Shown here: positions 1 to 8,154 of the stretch, one piece after another
Numbering within the stretch: the stretch's first letter is position 1
How the letters are laid out: each line of letters begins with the position of its first letter
Origin: an uncultured Coriobacteriaceae bacterium
GTDB taxonomy: Bacteria; Actinomycetota; Coriobacteriia; Coriobacteriales; Eggerthellaceae
Assembly: GCA_900550055.1 (NCBI GenBank)
Contig: URQU01000012.1
Location: 1 to 47,221 of the forward strand
Reading direction: 5' to 3'
DNA length: 47,221 bases
Notes under the pieces: generated by a model
The model's database searches: none
What the model saw: only the letters and a program-made list of their open reading frames with translations
What the model was told of the DNA's origin: nothing
Position numbers and translations under genes: made by a program

Positions 1-896
1 CCGCCGGGCACCTGATGCGAGTACACCTGCATATGGATGAGCGAGGACACGCCGCGCTTATAGTGGCTGCGCTTGCGCACTTCCTCCCAGTATTCGGCGA
101 TCTCGAACAGCAGGTCCAGATCAAGGCCGGTATCGTAGCGGCTTTCCTGCAGCGCAGCCACGATCGTCTCGACGGCGGGCTGGGAGTTGCCGAATGCCAG
201 CGGAGCAGATGCGGTATCGACGATGGACACGCCCGCCTCGGCGGCTTTGAGGTAGTTTGCCGGGGCCATGCCGCCGACGTAGTGGCAGTGCAGATGCACG
301 GGCAGGCCGATCTCGGCGTTGAGCGCCTTCACGATGCGCTCGGCACGGTACGGCGTCATAAGGCCGGCCATGTCCTTCACGCAGATCGAGTCTGCGCCAA
401 GCTCCTTGAGCTGCTGCGCGTACTCCAGGTAGCTGTCAAGCGTATGCACCGGGGAGATGGTGTAGGAGATGGCGCCCTCGAAGTGACCGCCGCATTCGTT
501 GACCGCCTCGGCGGTATCCACCACGTTGCGGATATCGTTGAGCGCGTCGAACACGCGGAACACGTGCACGCCGTTGCGCTTGGACGCCTTGATGAAGCGG
601 TTCACGATCTCGCGGGAATAATGCTTGTAGCCGACCAGGTTCTGACCTCGGGTGAGCATGGACAGCGGCGTGTTCGGAGTTGCCGCATTGATGGAACGCA
701 GACGGTCCCACGGATTCTCATCCAAAAAGCGCATGCACGAGTCGAACGTCGCGCCGCCCCATGCCTCGATGGCCCAGTAGCCGACGCGATCCATCTTCGG
801 CAGGATCGGCAGCATGTCGCCGATGCTCATGCGCGTGGCCCACAGGCTTTGCTGGCCGTCACGGATAGTGGTATCCATGATCTGAAGCCTTGACAT
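1..896 (-). CDS. Oxaloacetate decarboxylase alpha / pyruvate carboxylase subunit B, carboxyltransferase domain (3' end cut by window edge)
   Basis: The frame is open from an ATG at 896 to the window edge, giving 298 residues of N-terminal sequence. It opens MSRLQIMDTTIRDGQQSLWA, the hallmark of the biotin-dependent carboxyltransferase TIM barrel shared by OadA, PycB and the transcarboxylase 5S subunit. Further matches are RVFDALND (about 112-119), a metal-site Lys in CVKDMAGL (about 171-178) and the paired His of PVHLHCHYVGG (about 200-210). The family transfers carboxyl groups between carboxybiotin and pyruvate/oxaloacetate or methylmalonyl-CoA. The C-terminal half, where a fused biotinyl domain could lie, is outside the window, so OadA and PycB cannot be told apart. 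A purine-rich AAGGGGGTG precedes the start, and a TATAAT sits about 55 bases upstream. The gene follows efp but is separated from it by tandem terminators, so it is probably its own unit. Confidence 0.9.
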   Translation of the reverse strand, partial: MSRLQIMDTTIRDGQQSLWATRMSIGDMLPILPKMDRVGYWAIEAWGGATFDSCMRFLDENPWDRLRSINAATPNTPLSMLTRGQNLVGYKHYSREIVNRFIKASKRNGVHVFRVFDALNDIRNVVDTAEAVNECGGHFEGAISYTISPVHTLDSYLEYAQQLKELGADSICVKDMAGLMTPYRAERIVKALNAEIGLPVHLHCHYVGGMAPANYLKAAEAGVSIVDTASAPLAFGNSQPAVETIVAALQESRYDTGLDLDLLFEIAEYWEEVRKRSHYKRGVSSLIHMQVYSHQVPG

Positions 897-951
897 GAAC
901 TCGCACCCCCTTCGTTTTCAAGTGATACAGACCGTATAAATCGAAACCAGG

Positions 952-957
952 ATTATA
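952..957 (-). promoter_or_regulatory. Candidate -10 element for the carboxyltransferase gene
   Basis: A perfect TATAAT reads on the minus strand about 55 bases before the ATG at 896. I see no convincing -35 hexamer 16-18 bases upstream. It lies just beyond the efp terminators, which is where a new promoter would be expected. Confidence 0.4.
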
Positions 958-1002
958 GAAGATGCCGGCGCCGATACCGTGGGCACACGGCGAATTCACG
1001 GG

Positions 1003-1056
1003 CAAGAAACAGAAACGCCGCCCAGGCGGCGAAAAGAAAGGGCGCCTGGGGCGCCC
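1003..1056 (-). terminator. Tandem Rho-independent terminators after efp
   Basis: Reading the minus strand, GGGCGCC-CCA-GGCGCCC (1040-1056) is followed by a T-rich run. A second hairpin, CGCCGCC-TG-GGCGGCG (1016-1031), is then followed by TTTCTGTTTCTT. Together they end the pepQ-efp transcript and separate it from the downstream gene. Confidence 0.8.
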
Positions 1057-1082
1057 TGATGCCGTGAGGTTGTACCGCTCGA

Positions 1083-1643
1083 CTAGACGCGCTTGATGAC
1101 GCGGCCGTCGCGGGTGTCGATCTGCAGCACATCGCCGATCTCGACGAACGTGGGCACCTGCAGCTCGACGCCGGTCTCGAAGGTGGCCGGCTTGGTGGTG
1201 TTGGTGGCAGTGTCGCCCTTAAAGCCGGGCTCGGTGTGCGTGCACTCGAGCTCGACGAACATCTGCGGCTCGATGCTGATAAGCTCCTCGCCGGCGTACA
1301 GCAGGCTGGCCTCGTCGTTCTCCTTGAGCCACTTGGCGGTATCGCCGACGGTCTCGGCGGGCATGCTCATCTGATCGTAGGTGTTGGGATCCATGAAGTA
1401 GAAATCGGAACCGTCGTTGTACAGGTACGTCATCTTGCGGGTTTCCAGACGCACGGTATCGAACTTCGTGCCGGCGTTGAACGTGTAGTCGACCACGCGA
1501 CCGGTCTTGATGTCGCGAAGCTTCGTACGGACGAAGGCACCGCCCTTGCCGGGCTTGACATGCTGGAACTCGACGATGGTGCACATCTTGCCGTTGTTGA
1601 CGATGCACATTCCGTTCTTGAAATCGGCGGTAGAGATAGCCAC
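1083..1643 (-). CDS. efp: Elongation factor P
   Basis: 186 residues, the normal EF-P length, with all three OB-type domains. EF-P enters stalled ribosomes between the P and E sites and promotes peptide bond formation at polyproline stretches. The tip loop that reaches the peptidyl transferase centre reads VKPGKGGAF, with the conserved Lys at residue 33, and is followed by VRTKLRDIKTGRVVDYTF. The C-terminal signature is present near the end as GDVLQIDTRDGRVIKRV. The loop is PGKGG rather than the PGKGP common in actinobacteria, so whether and how Lys33 is modified cannot be told from sequence; no epmA/epmB or ymfI-like gene is in the window. The gene sits 54 bases after pepQ, a common neighbour order, and ends at strong tandem terminators. 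AAAGGA lies about 13 bases before the ATG, a rather long spacing. Confidence 0.97.
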   Translation of the reverse strand: MAISTADFKNGMCIVNNGKMCTIVEFQHVKPGKGGAFVRTKLRDIKTGRVVDYTFNAGTKFDTVRLETRKMTYLYNDGSDFYFMDPNTYDQMSMPAETVGDTAKWLKENDEASLLYAGEELISIEPQMFVELECTHTEPGFKGDTATNTTKPATFETGVELQVPTFVEIGDVLQIDTRDGRVIKRV

Positions 1644-1697
1644 TGGTAGATCCTTTCAACCGTTCAGGCGACCAAGGCCGCCCCTTTAGTTCAACCC

Positions 1698-2852
1698 TTA
1701 AATTATAACCATGTCATGCGTAGATTGCGTGAAAACCTGGAATCCCGTTTCGGTAACCACGCCGAAATCCTCTAAACGCATGCCGAAATCGCCCTCAAGA
1801 TAAATGCCCGGCTCCACCGTGACCACGTTGCCCGGGGCAAGCGGTTCCTTGTTGCGAGGCGACAGCACGGGCTCCTCGTGGATGTCGATGCCCACGCCAT
1901 GACCCAGCCCGTGGCCCATCTTGCCGGCGAATCCCCCTGCGGCAAGGACGCCCTCTGCCATCTGGTGCATCTGCGCACCGGTGACGCCAGGCCTGATCGC
2001 GGCCTCCACCTGCTCGTTGGCCTCGCGCAGCGTTTCGTATGCTGCGCGCATCCGCGCATCGGGCCGGCCGATGAACACGGTGCGGGTCATATCCGAGCAA
2101 TACCCGTGAGCGCGCGCGCCGAAGTCCATGACCACGCACTGCCCGGCCTCAAGCTGCGCCTCGCCCGGGATGGCATGCGGGCTCGCGCCGTTGGCCCCGC
2201 AGGCCACGATGGAGGAGAACGCCAGACCGGATGCGCCGTGACGCAGCATCCAATCCTCAAGCTCGATCTGCACCTGGCGTTCGGTCATGCCCGGCTTCAT
2301 GTAGGTGATGATATAGGAGAACGCCGCATCGGTGATGGCTTGAGCCGCCTTCATGCGCGCAACCTCCGACGGCTCCTTAACCGCACGTAGCATTCGGACG
2401 AAGCCCGAGGTCTCGCGCAGCTGCGGGGATGCAGGCGCCTTGGCAAGGGCGCCCTCGAGCGCGCGGAACGCCGCAAGCGTCATGGAGTCCTCGATGCCGA
2501 GCACGATGCTCTCCGGCGCCGGGGTGCCGGCGGGCGTGTTCGCATGCCGGCGTGCGAACACGTCGGCAACCCATTCGCCATGGCCTTGACGCACGTCATC
2601 GACGGTAATGGCGCCTTCGCCTTGCGCCGCCTTGCGCGCCGCGCCGCTATAACGGGAGTCGGTGTGCAGCACCGCATCATGCGGCGTCACCAAAAGCGCA
2701 TGGGCCTGTTCGTCGTCGAACACGCCATCGAAAGCCGTCAGCCATTCGATGCTTGCCGTGTCACGCACTAAAAACGTGCGGATGCCGTTTTCCGCCGCCG
2801 CATCGCGCAAGCGATTCAAACGCCCTGCGGCCTGGGCTTTCATGTTATTCAT
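1698..2852 (-). CDS. M24 family Xaa-Pro peptidase (aminopeptidase P/prolidase type)
   Basis: 384 residues with a creatinase-type N-terminal domain and a C-terminal pita-bread metallopeptidase domain. All five metal ligands are recognisable: Asp in VMDFGARAHGYCSDMTRTV (two Asp), His in GHGLGHGVGIDIHEEPV, Glu in VTVEPGIYLEG and Glu in GMRLEDFGVV. The enzyme removes or cleaves residues next to proline in peptides, in the cytoplasm. It overlaps the end of aroQ by eight bases if the ATG at 2852 is used. A GTG at 2864 and an ATG at 2843 are alternative starts; I prefer 2852 because AGGA lies about 12 bases upstream. Membership of the aro-pepQ-efp string is typical of Gram-positive genomes. PepP and PepQ cannot be separated by motif alone. 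Confidence 0.92.
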   Translation of the reverse strand: MNNMKAQAAGRLNRLRDAAAENGIRTFLVRDTASIEWLTAFDGVFDDEQAHALLVTPHDAVLHTDSRYSGAARKAAQGEGAITVDDVRQGHGEWVADVFARRHANTPAGTPAPESIVLGIEDSMTLAAFRALEGALAKAPASPQLRETSGFVRMLRAVKEPSEVARMKAAQAITDAAFSYIITYMKPGMTERQVQIELEDWMLRHGASGLAFSSIVACGANGASPHAIPGEAQLEAGQCVVMDFGARAHGYCSDMTRTVFIGRPDARMRAAYETLREANEQVEAAIRPGVTGAQMHQMAEGVLAAGGFAGKMGHGLGHGVGIDIHEEPVLSPRNKEPLAPGNVVTVEPGIYLEGDFGMRLEDFGVVTETGFQVFTQSTHDMVII

Positions 2853-3357
2853 CAATGAGATCACGTCCTGCCACGATAACCTGGCCCGGTACGTAGCGAG
2901 CCTCGAAGCCCTCGCCCAGACGCTCGGTCACCCCTTCGAGCAGGATGTCGAGCGCATCGTTGTAGCCGGCGAAGCCGCGGCCCTTGACCTGGGCAACGCA
3001 CGCCGGGGCGATCACCGAGATATGGCGGAACGCTTCTCGCGCGCTGACGTCGGAGATGTGCACCTCGACGCACGGTGTGCTCACGCTGCCCAAGGCGTCG
3101 CGCAGCGCATATGAGTAATGGGTATGCGCACCGGGGTTGTACACGATGCCGTCGCACGCGCCGTGCGCGGCGTGGATCTTGTCGATCAGGTCGCCTTCAT
3201 GATTGGACTGGAAGCACTCCACATCGCAACCGTGCGCGCGGGCATATTCGGCGAAGCCGGATTCGAGGTCGCTTAGGGTATCGTTGCCGTACACGCCCGG
3301 TTCGCGAATGCCGAGCATGTTCAGATTGGGTCCGTTGATCAGCAAGATCTTCTTCAT
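2845..3357 (-). CDS. aroQ: Type II 3-dehydroquinate dehydratase
   Basis: 170 residues. It catalyses dehydration of 3-dehydroquinate to 3-dehydroshikimate, the third step of the shikimate pathway, in the cytoplasm. The N-terminal GPNLNMLGIREPGVYG signature carries the catalytic lid Arg and Tyr. Downstream come SNHEGDLIDKIHAA, the substrate-binding YNPGAHTHYSYALRDAL and the catalytic His in VEVHISDVSAREAFRHIS. The start is taken at the ATG at 3357 (MKKILLINGPN), preceded by AAGGCGGGA. The frame is open for another 31 codons upstream, but those have no homology to the family. aroQ lies 120 bases after aroB and overlaps the next gene (pepQ). Confidence 0.97.
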   Translation of the reverse strand: MKKILLINGPNLNMLGIREPGVYGNDTLSDLESGFAEYARAHGCDVECFQSNHEGDLIDKIHAAHGACDGIVYNPGAHTHYSYALRDALGSVSTPCVEVHISDVSAREAFRHISVIAPACVAQVKGRGFAGYNDALDILLEGVTERLGEGFEARYVPGQVIVAGRDLIDE

Positions 3358-3477
3358 GCTTCCCGCCTTTCGTTGCGGTTTGCCGCCGTTTTCGATACCT
3401 GCTCGAAGCGCGACCATGGGCGCAGCCGCATTTACTACAACCGCATGCACTCCGGTCGATCCCGAACAGGAAGGACG

Positions 3478-4593
3478 TTACCGTCGCTTCTGCGCGAAAT
3501 ACGCCTCCAGCTCCTCCAAAATCATGCTATCGGCCACGTCCTCGAGCCGCCATTGCCCCACATCACGCAAGCACACGAAGCGCACCTGCCCGTGGCGCGC
3601 CTTCTTATCGCGCTTCATGACATCGAGCACCTGCGCCGGGGAAGCCTCCCAGTCAAGCTCGGGCAAGCCCAGGTCGTCGAGCAGCTGTCCCTGCGCCTGG
3701 GCGAGCTCTGGCGGCATATCGGCAAGCCGCATGCCCATACGAGCCGCGAAACGCATGCCCTCGGCAACCGCGTGCCCGTGGCTGTACGTGCCGTAGCCCG
3801 AAAGCTTCTCGATGGCATGGGCCAAGGTGTGACCGTAGTTCAGGCACTCGCGCACGCCGCGACTTTCCGTTTTGTCCTGCGCCACCACATCGGCCTTGAA
3901 CACCACGCATCGGGCGATGGCCTCGGAAACGACGCTGGGATGACGATCGACCATGGCCGGCGCCTGGTCGGAAAGCCAGAAGAAGAACTCGTCGCCGTCG
4001 ATGAGCGCGGTTTTCGCCACCTCGCCGCAGCCGCACGCCCACTCGCGCGGCGGCAATGTTGCCAGCACATCGGTATCAGCGCACACGAATGCAGGCTGCT
4101 TGAACGCGCCCACCAGGTTCTTTCCGGCGGATAGGTTCACGCCCGTCTTCCCGCCCACACTTGAATCCACCATGGACAGAAGCGTGGTGGGAACCTGCAC
4201 CACCTGCACGCCGCGCATGTAGGTTGCCGCAGCAAAACCCGCCAGGTCGCCGACGCAGCCGCCGCCGAGCGCGACGACAAGGCAATCGCGTTCGAGCGCC
4301 AAAGCGGCCATGGCCTCGAGCACCTCGCCGAGCACCGTAAGCGATTTCGCCTCCTCGCCTGCCGGGACGCAGATGTCGGAAACGCGATACCCCGCCTGGG
4401 CAAGCGATGCCTTCGCCCGGGCTAGATACAGCGGACCGACGTTGGTATCGGTGATGACGAGAACCTGCCGCGCATCGGCGGTAGCCGACACGCCGCGCAT
4501 GGACGATCCCAGGGAATCAAGCACCCCGGCTCCGATGCGCACGTTGTAGGCTTCCTCGCCGGGAATGTTCACCACTACCCTTGTCGCAGACAC
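3478..4593 (-). CDS. aroB: 3-dehydroquinate synthase
   Basis: 371 residues, full length for AroB. The enzyme turns DAHP into 3-dehydroquinate using NAD and a divalent metal. The NAD-binding ALGGGCVGDLAGFAAATYMRG, the PTTLLSMVDSSVGGKTGVN segment, metal-ligand Glu/His residues in CGEVAKTALI and NYGHTLAHAIEKLSGY, and the late DKKARHGQVRFV block are all present. The start is a GTG at 4593, inside the last codons of aroK, so the two genes overlap by 19 bases and are probably translationally coupled. GAAGGAAGG lies about seven bases upstream of the GTG. It is the fourth gene of the run aroE-aroC-aroK-aroB-aroQ. Confidence 0.97.
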   Translation of the reverse strand: MSATRVVVNIPGEEAYNVRIGAGVLDSLGSSMRGVSATADARQVLVITDTNVGPLYLARAKASLAQAGYRVSDICVPAGEEAKSLTVLGEVLEAMAALALERDCLVVALGGGCVGDLAGFAAATYMRGVQVVQVPTTLLSMVDSSVGGKTGVNLSAGKNLVGAFKQPAFVCADTDVLATLPPREWACGCGEVAKTALIDGDEFFFWLSDQAPAMVDRHPSVVSEAIARCVVFKADVVAQDKTESRGVRECLNYGHTLAHAIEKLSGYGTYSHGHAVAEGMRFAARMGMRLADMPPELAQAQGQLLDDLGLPELDWEASPAQVLDVMKRDKKARHGQVRFVCLRDVGQWRLEDVADSMILEELEAYFAQKRR

Positions 4594-5246
4594 AGCACGC
4601 CTTCCTTCTCGAGAATCTCCTGAATCTCCTGCGCCACCACGTTGATGGACTTGCCGACGGTGTCGATGGACACGCTGGCAACCTCCTCGTACATGGGCAG
4701 GCGGCCGGCAATGGTCCGTTGCGCGGTCTCTAGGTCTTTGAACAGCGGACGCGTGGACACATCGCTGACACGGTCAACCGCCTGTTCTGCCGTGACCTGC
4801 AAATACACCACGAAACCGTTGTTCTTCAGGATCTCACGGTTTTCCTCTCGCAGCACGATGCCCCCGCCGCAGGACACGAGCATGGGACCCTTGTGCGCGA
4901 ACTCGTCGAGCGCCTGCGTTTCCATGTCGCGAAACGCCTGCTCGCCCTGATCGGCGAAGATCTGGTTGATGGCCCGACGCTCGCGACGCTCGATGTAGGC
5001 ATCCAGGTCGATGGTGGCCAAGCCGCACTGGCGGGCCAGACGACGAGACGTGGAAGTTTTACCCGCGACCATGAAGCCCACGAAGAACACGTTGCGCGTC
5101 AGCTCGTACGTAGGACGCGCGTGGGGCTTTATCTCGGGGTTGTTGACGACGGCAACGACCTCGTCGGGGGTGGTGACCGACAGCGTGTACGCTACCGGAT
5201 TGTTTTCCGGGGTGATATCGCCGTTTTTTGCATCCTGCTGTTCCAT
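4575..5246 (-). CDS. aroK: Shikimate kinase with N-terminal extension
   Basis: 223 residues against about 170 for typical shikimate kinases. It phosphorylates shikimate at O3 using ATP. The kinase core starts near residue 51: P-loop GFMVAGKTS (57-65), the shikimate-binding Asp in IDLDAYIE, the FRDMET segment, the SCGGGIV loop, lid Arg in RPLF and the RLPMYEEVA adenine-side motif. The first 50 residues are acidic/polar and belong to no domain I recognise. The extension is probably real, because a perfect AGGAGG precedes the ATG at 5246 and no ribosome-binding site is obvious near the core start. The P-loop has Val where the family usually has Gly (GFMGAGK). The gene lies 18 bases after aroC. 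Confidence 0.95.
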   Translation of the reverse strand: MEQQDAKNGDITPENNPVAYTLSVTTPDEVVAVVNNPEIKPHARPTYELTRNVFFVGFMVAGKTSTSRRLARQCGLATIDLDAYIERRERRAINQIFADQGEQAFRDMETQALDEFAHKGPMLVSCGGGIVLREENREILKNNGFVVYLQVTAEQAVDRVSDVSTRPLFKDLETAQRTIAGRLPMYEEVASVSIDTVGKSINVVAQEIQEILEKEGVLCLRQG

Positions 5247-5264
5247 GATGATCCTCCTGGCTGG

Positions 5265-6440
5265 TTAGCGCGACACGGTATTCAACCGCTGCTTGTATGC
5301 TTTGATCGCCGCCTTGATATCGGCCATGTTGTCGGAGCCGAACTTTCGCATATACGCGTCAGCTATGGCGAATGCCACCTCACCCTCGGCGACTACCGCG
5401 CACGCCGGCACGGCGCACACGTCGCTTCGCTCCTTGGAGGCCTGAGCCACCTCGAGCGTGTCAAGGTTCACGGTTTGCAGCGGCTGCATAAGCGTGGGAA
5501 TGGGCTTCATGGCAGCCGTGACCACCAGGGGCATGCCCGTGGTCATGCCGCCCTCAAGACCGCCCGCGTTGTTGGATGCGCGCGTGAACTCGGCTTTTGC
5601 CCGATCGAGCAAGATGGGGTCGTGCACCTGCGAACCGGGCTTGCGGGCCGTCTCGAAGCCCATGCCGAATTCGACCCCCTTGATGGCGGGGATGCTGAAC
5701 AGAGCGCCGCCGATGGTGGAGGTCAGACGCTCTGTGGGCACGGCATAACCGCCGACGCCCGGCAAAAGGCCGCGCACGACCACGCGGAATGTCCCCCCCA
5801 AGCTGTCCTTGTTCTTGATTGCCCGATCGATCTCGCGCTTCATGGCCTCGCTTGCCTCCGCATCGGGGCAACGGACCTCGCTCGTCTCGATTTCAAGGGG
5901 CGTATAGCGCGCCGCGTTCATGAAGGGGTCCTCCTCCTTCATGACGGCGTTTCCGATGCCGGTGACGTAGGAGAAGATCTCCACGCCCAGATCGGCTAGG
6001 AATTCGCGTGCGATGCCCGCCGCCGCAACGCGCGGGGCGGTGGTGCGGGCGCTTGAGCGCTCGAGGATGTTGCGGCAGTCGTCGGTATTGGTCTTCAACG
6101 CGCCCACCAGATCCGCGTGACCCGGACGAGGGGTCACCTCTCGAGCCAGGTCGAGCGGCGGCTCGCCGAACGGGGCCATGCGCTCGGTCCAGTTTTCCCA
6201 ATCCCTGTTGGCAACAAGCATGGCAACGGGGCTTCCTATGGTGCGCCCGAAGCGCACGCCGGAAATCACCTGCGCCATATCGCGCTCAATCTTCATACGC
6301 CCACCTCGGCCGTAGCCTGCCTGGCGGCGCGCTAGATCGACGTTGATCTGCTCCTCGGATATCTTAAGGCCCGCCGGCACATCCTCGACGATGGCGACCA
6401 GGCCCTGTCCGTGGCTTTCTCCTGCTGTGTAGTAGCGCAT
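5265..6440 (-). CDS. aroC: Chorismate synthase
   Basis: 391 residues, within the family range. It makes chorismate from EPSP with reduced FMN as cofactor and is the last step of the common aromatic pathway. The signatures are near-canonical: the GESHG motif at the N-terminus (MRYYTAGESHGQGLVAI), RRQAGYGRGGRM, RPGHADLVGALK, the ILERSSARTTAPRVAAAG block, ASNNAGGLEGGMTTG and RSDVCAVPACAVVAE. There is no flavin reductase fusion. It is followed 18 bases later by aroK, consistent with one operon. Between it and the upstream aroE lie 71 bases holding a GCGCGGC/GCCGCGC inverted repeat but no T-tailed terminator. Confidence 0.98.
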   Translation of the reverse strand: MRYYTAGESHGQGLVAIVEDVPAGLKISEEQINVDLARRQAGYGRGGRMKIERDMAQVISGVRFGRTIGSPVAMLVANRDWENWTERMAPFGEPPLDLAREVTPRPGHADLVGALKTNTDDCRNILERSSARTTAPRVAAAGIAREFLADLGVEIFSYVTGIGNAVMKEEDPFMNAARYTPLEIETSEVRCPDAEASEAMKREIDRAIKNKDSLGGTFRVVVRGLLPGVGGYAVPTERLTSTIGGALFSIPAIKGVEFGMGFETARKPGSQVHDPILLDRAKAEFTRASNNAGGLEGGMTTGMPLVVTAAMKPIPTLMQPLQTVNLDTLEVAQASKERSDVCAVPACAVVAEGEVAFAIADAYMRKFGSDNMADIKAAIKAYKQRLNTVSR

Positions 6441-6511
6441 GCTGCTCTCTTTTCGTGCTAATGCGCGGCATTCTTTTTTTCGCCGCGCCGGTATGGATGG
6501 CTATGATCGCA

Positions 6512-7462
6512 TTACGCGCGCGGACAATCGAACCCGGCGGCGTCGGCCATAAGGTTGAACAGCTCCGCCTCGGAATACGGTATCTCCACTTCCGCTATAT
6601 CGGACACGATGAGCGCCGAGGCCACCGCTTGAGCCACCAGCATGCCCCCGCCGTTGAAAGCCGCCTTGCAATCCGCCTGAAGGGCATCGGCCACCAGCTT
6701 CGTGCGCCCCGATGCGTATACAGCGTCCATGACCACCTGGCCCGGGCGCAAAAGCCCCGTATCGAACGGAGCAGGATCGTCGGGCTTCATTCCCACCGGA
6801 GTGGCGTTGATGATGAGGTCCGCAGAGCCCAGCGCCCCCGTCGACGTGGTATAGCTGCCGAACTTGAACGTCGGCTTCGTGTAGGCTTCGCGAAAGCTGC
6901 GATGCCCTTCCTTCACAGCGGGGAAATCGATGGTGGCGTTGGCCAGCTTGCCGAAACGCTCAAGGTAAGCGTCCAACACGCTATGCGCGCGCTCCTTGTC
7001 GCGCGAGAGCAGCAACAACACGTCGGCGCCGGCGATAGCGCACGCGTGAAGGATGGACAGCGCCGTGGGGCCCGTTCCGCACACAACCACGCGCTTGCCC
7101 CTGAAGTTCACGCCTGCAAGCTCGAGAAACTTGACGCACCCATCGCCGTCGGTATTGAAGCCGATCAGCTGACCGTCCTTGCGGACAAGCACGTTGGCGC
7201 CCTGCGCAAGCTGCGCGCTGGCAGCCTTGCGCGTTGCGGCCTGAAAGGCCAATGGCTTATAAGGGGTGGTGATGTTCACGGACAGGAACTCTCGCGCATC
7301 CAGGAATGCGCGGGCGTCGTCCAGCTCGGCGAAATCGGCAAGGGCATAGATCCAAGGCAGACCCAGCCTTTCGTATAACGCGTTGTACATTACCGGCGAT
7401 TTCGAATGCGCGACCGGATGCCCCAGGATATAGAGGCGCTCGCCTTCGCTCTGCTCGGTCAT
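6512..7462 (-). CDS. aroE: Shikimate dehydrogenase
   Basis: 316 residues. The enzyme reduces 3-dehydroshikimate to shikimate, usually with NADPH. The substrate domain has GHPVAHSKSP, the catalytic Lys in NITTPYK and GFNTDGDG. The cofactor domain has CGTGPTALSILHA in place of the usual GAGGAxxA, then INATPVGM and the C-terminal FNGGGMLVAQA. It is about 40 residues longer than E. coli AroE because of an insertion between the Rossmann motif and INATPVGM. The start is taken at MTEQSEGERLYILG, with AAGGAA upstream; 21 further upstream codons are open but look non-coding. The altered glycine motif makes cofactor preference uncertain, and a quinate/shikimate dehydrogenase paralogue is possible, but its position next to aroC favours AroE. 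Confidence 0.93.
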   Translation of the reverse strand: MTEQSEGERLYILGHPVAHSKSPVMYNALYERLGLPWIYALADFAELDDARAFLDAREFLSVNITTPYKPLAFQAATRKAASAQLAQGANVLVRKDGQLIGFNTDGDGCVKFLELAGVNFRGKRVVVCGTGPTALSILHACAIAGADVLLLLSRDKERAHSVLDAYLERFGKLANATIDFPAVKEGHRSFREAYTKPTFKFGSYTTSTGALGSADLIINATPVGMKPDDPAPFDTGLLRPGQVVMDAVYASGRTKLVADALQADCKAAFNGGGMLVAQAVASALIVSDIAEVEIPYSEAELFNLMADAAGFDCPRA

Positions 7463-7579
7463 GGAATTCCTTCCTGGTCGATCAAGGGCCTGCAGTTTAG
7501 CAGGGATTTCATCATACCAATGCATACTAGCTTTGTAGGGGTTAATTCCCCCATGAGGCCCATCAAATAGGCGGTTTCG

Positions 7580-8146
7580 CTACTTGTCCCGTGCCATGAC
7601 GTTTTGTGCGCTCGGATGATCGGTCGCATGCGCCTGCACGGGCTGCGGAACGCCCTCGGGAACCGCCCCGCCAAGAATGGCCTGCTCCACCATGCGCACG
7701 TACTTCGTGTGCCGCAAATCCTGCTCCGCCAACGGCGCCAGCAGGTACGCCGACATTCCGGCGTTATGCGCAGCAAGCACATCGGTCGACAACTGATCGC
7801 CGACCATAACGGTCTCGCTGCGTTTCGCCCCCAGCATGGAGCACGCCGCGAACAACGCCACCGGCAAGGGCTTCATGGCCTTTGCGATGATGGGCATGGA
7901 CAAGCGGTTCGCAAGCTCATGGACGTTTTTGTGCCAATTGTTCGACACCAGGCAGAACTGTATGCCGGCGTCTCGGGCTTGAGCAAGCCATAGGCCCACA
8001 TCGCGTGGGACATCGTGCGTTGCGCGGGACAGGATGGTGTTGTCGATATCCAACAAGACATAGCGGAACCCGCATGCAAGCAGGTCCCTTTCAATGTTGA
8101 TATGCGATATGCGGGAGAAGTAGCGCTCCGGCTGCAGGTACGACAT
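7580..8146 (-). CDS. YqeG-type HAD phosphatase (subfamily IIIA)
   Basis: 188 residues of a single HAD domain. Motif I is LLDIDNTILS with the nucleophile and acid Asp at 33 and 35. Motif II is the Asn-containing CLVSNNW, Lys lies in AKAMKPLP, and motif III is MVGDQLSTDVLAAHNAGM. This pattern, with DIDNT and a double-Asn motif II, is that of the YqeG family found in Gram-positive bacteria; its physiological substrate is not established. The protein lacks a cap domain and is probably cytoplasmic. It lies eight bases after mltG and about 117 bases before aroE on the same strand. AAGGGGAT precedes the ATG. The 30-residue C-terminal tail is rich in Pro, Gln and Ala and looks disordered. Confidence 0.88.
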   Translation of the reverse strand: MSYLQPERYFSRISHINIERDLLACGFRYVLLDIDNTILSRATHDVPRDVGLWLAQARDAGIQFCLVSNNWHKNVHELANRLSMPIIAKAMKPLPVALFAACSMLGAKRSETVMVGDQLSTDVLAAHNAGMSAYLLAPLAEQDLRHTKYVRMVEQAILGGAVPEGVPQPVQAHATDHPSAQNVMARDK

Positions 8147-8154
8147 GGATCCCC

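Noticed and set aside
15..893. Long plus-strand open frame opposite the carboxyltransferase gene
   Set aside because: It is the antisense shadow of a clear carboxyltransferase; its translation is Arg/His/Ala-rich with no domain.
6463..6488. Terminator between aroE and aroC
   Set aside because: GCGCGGC/GCCGCGC can pair, but the T/A run lies in the loop and no T tract follows the stem on the minus strand.
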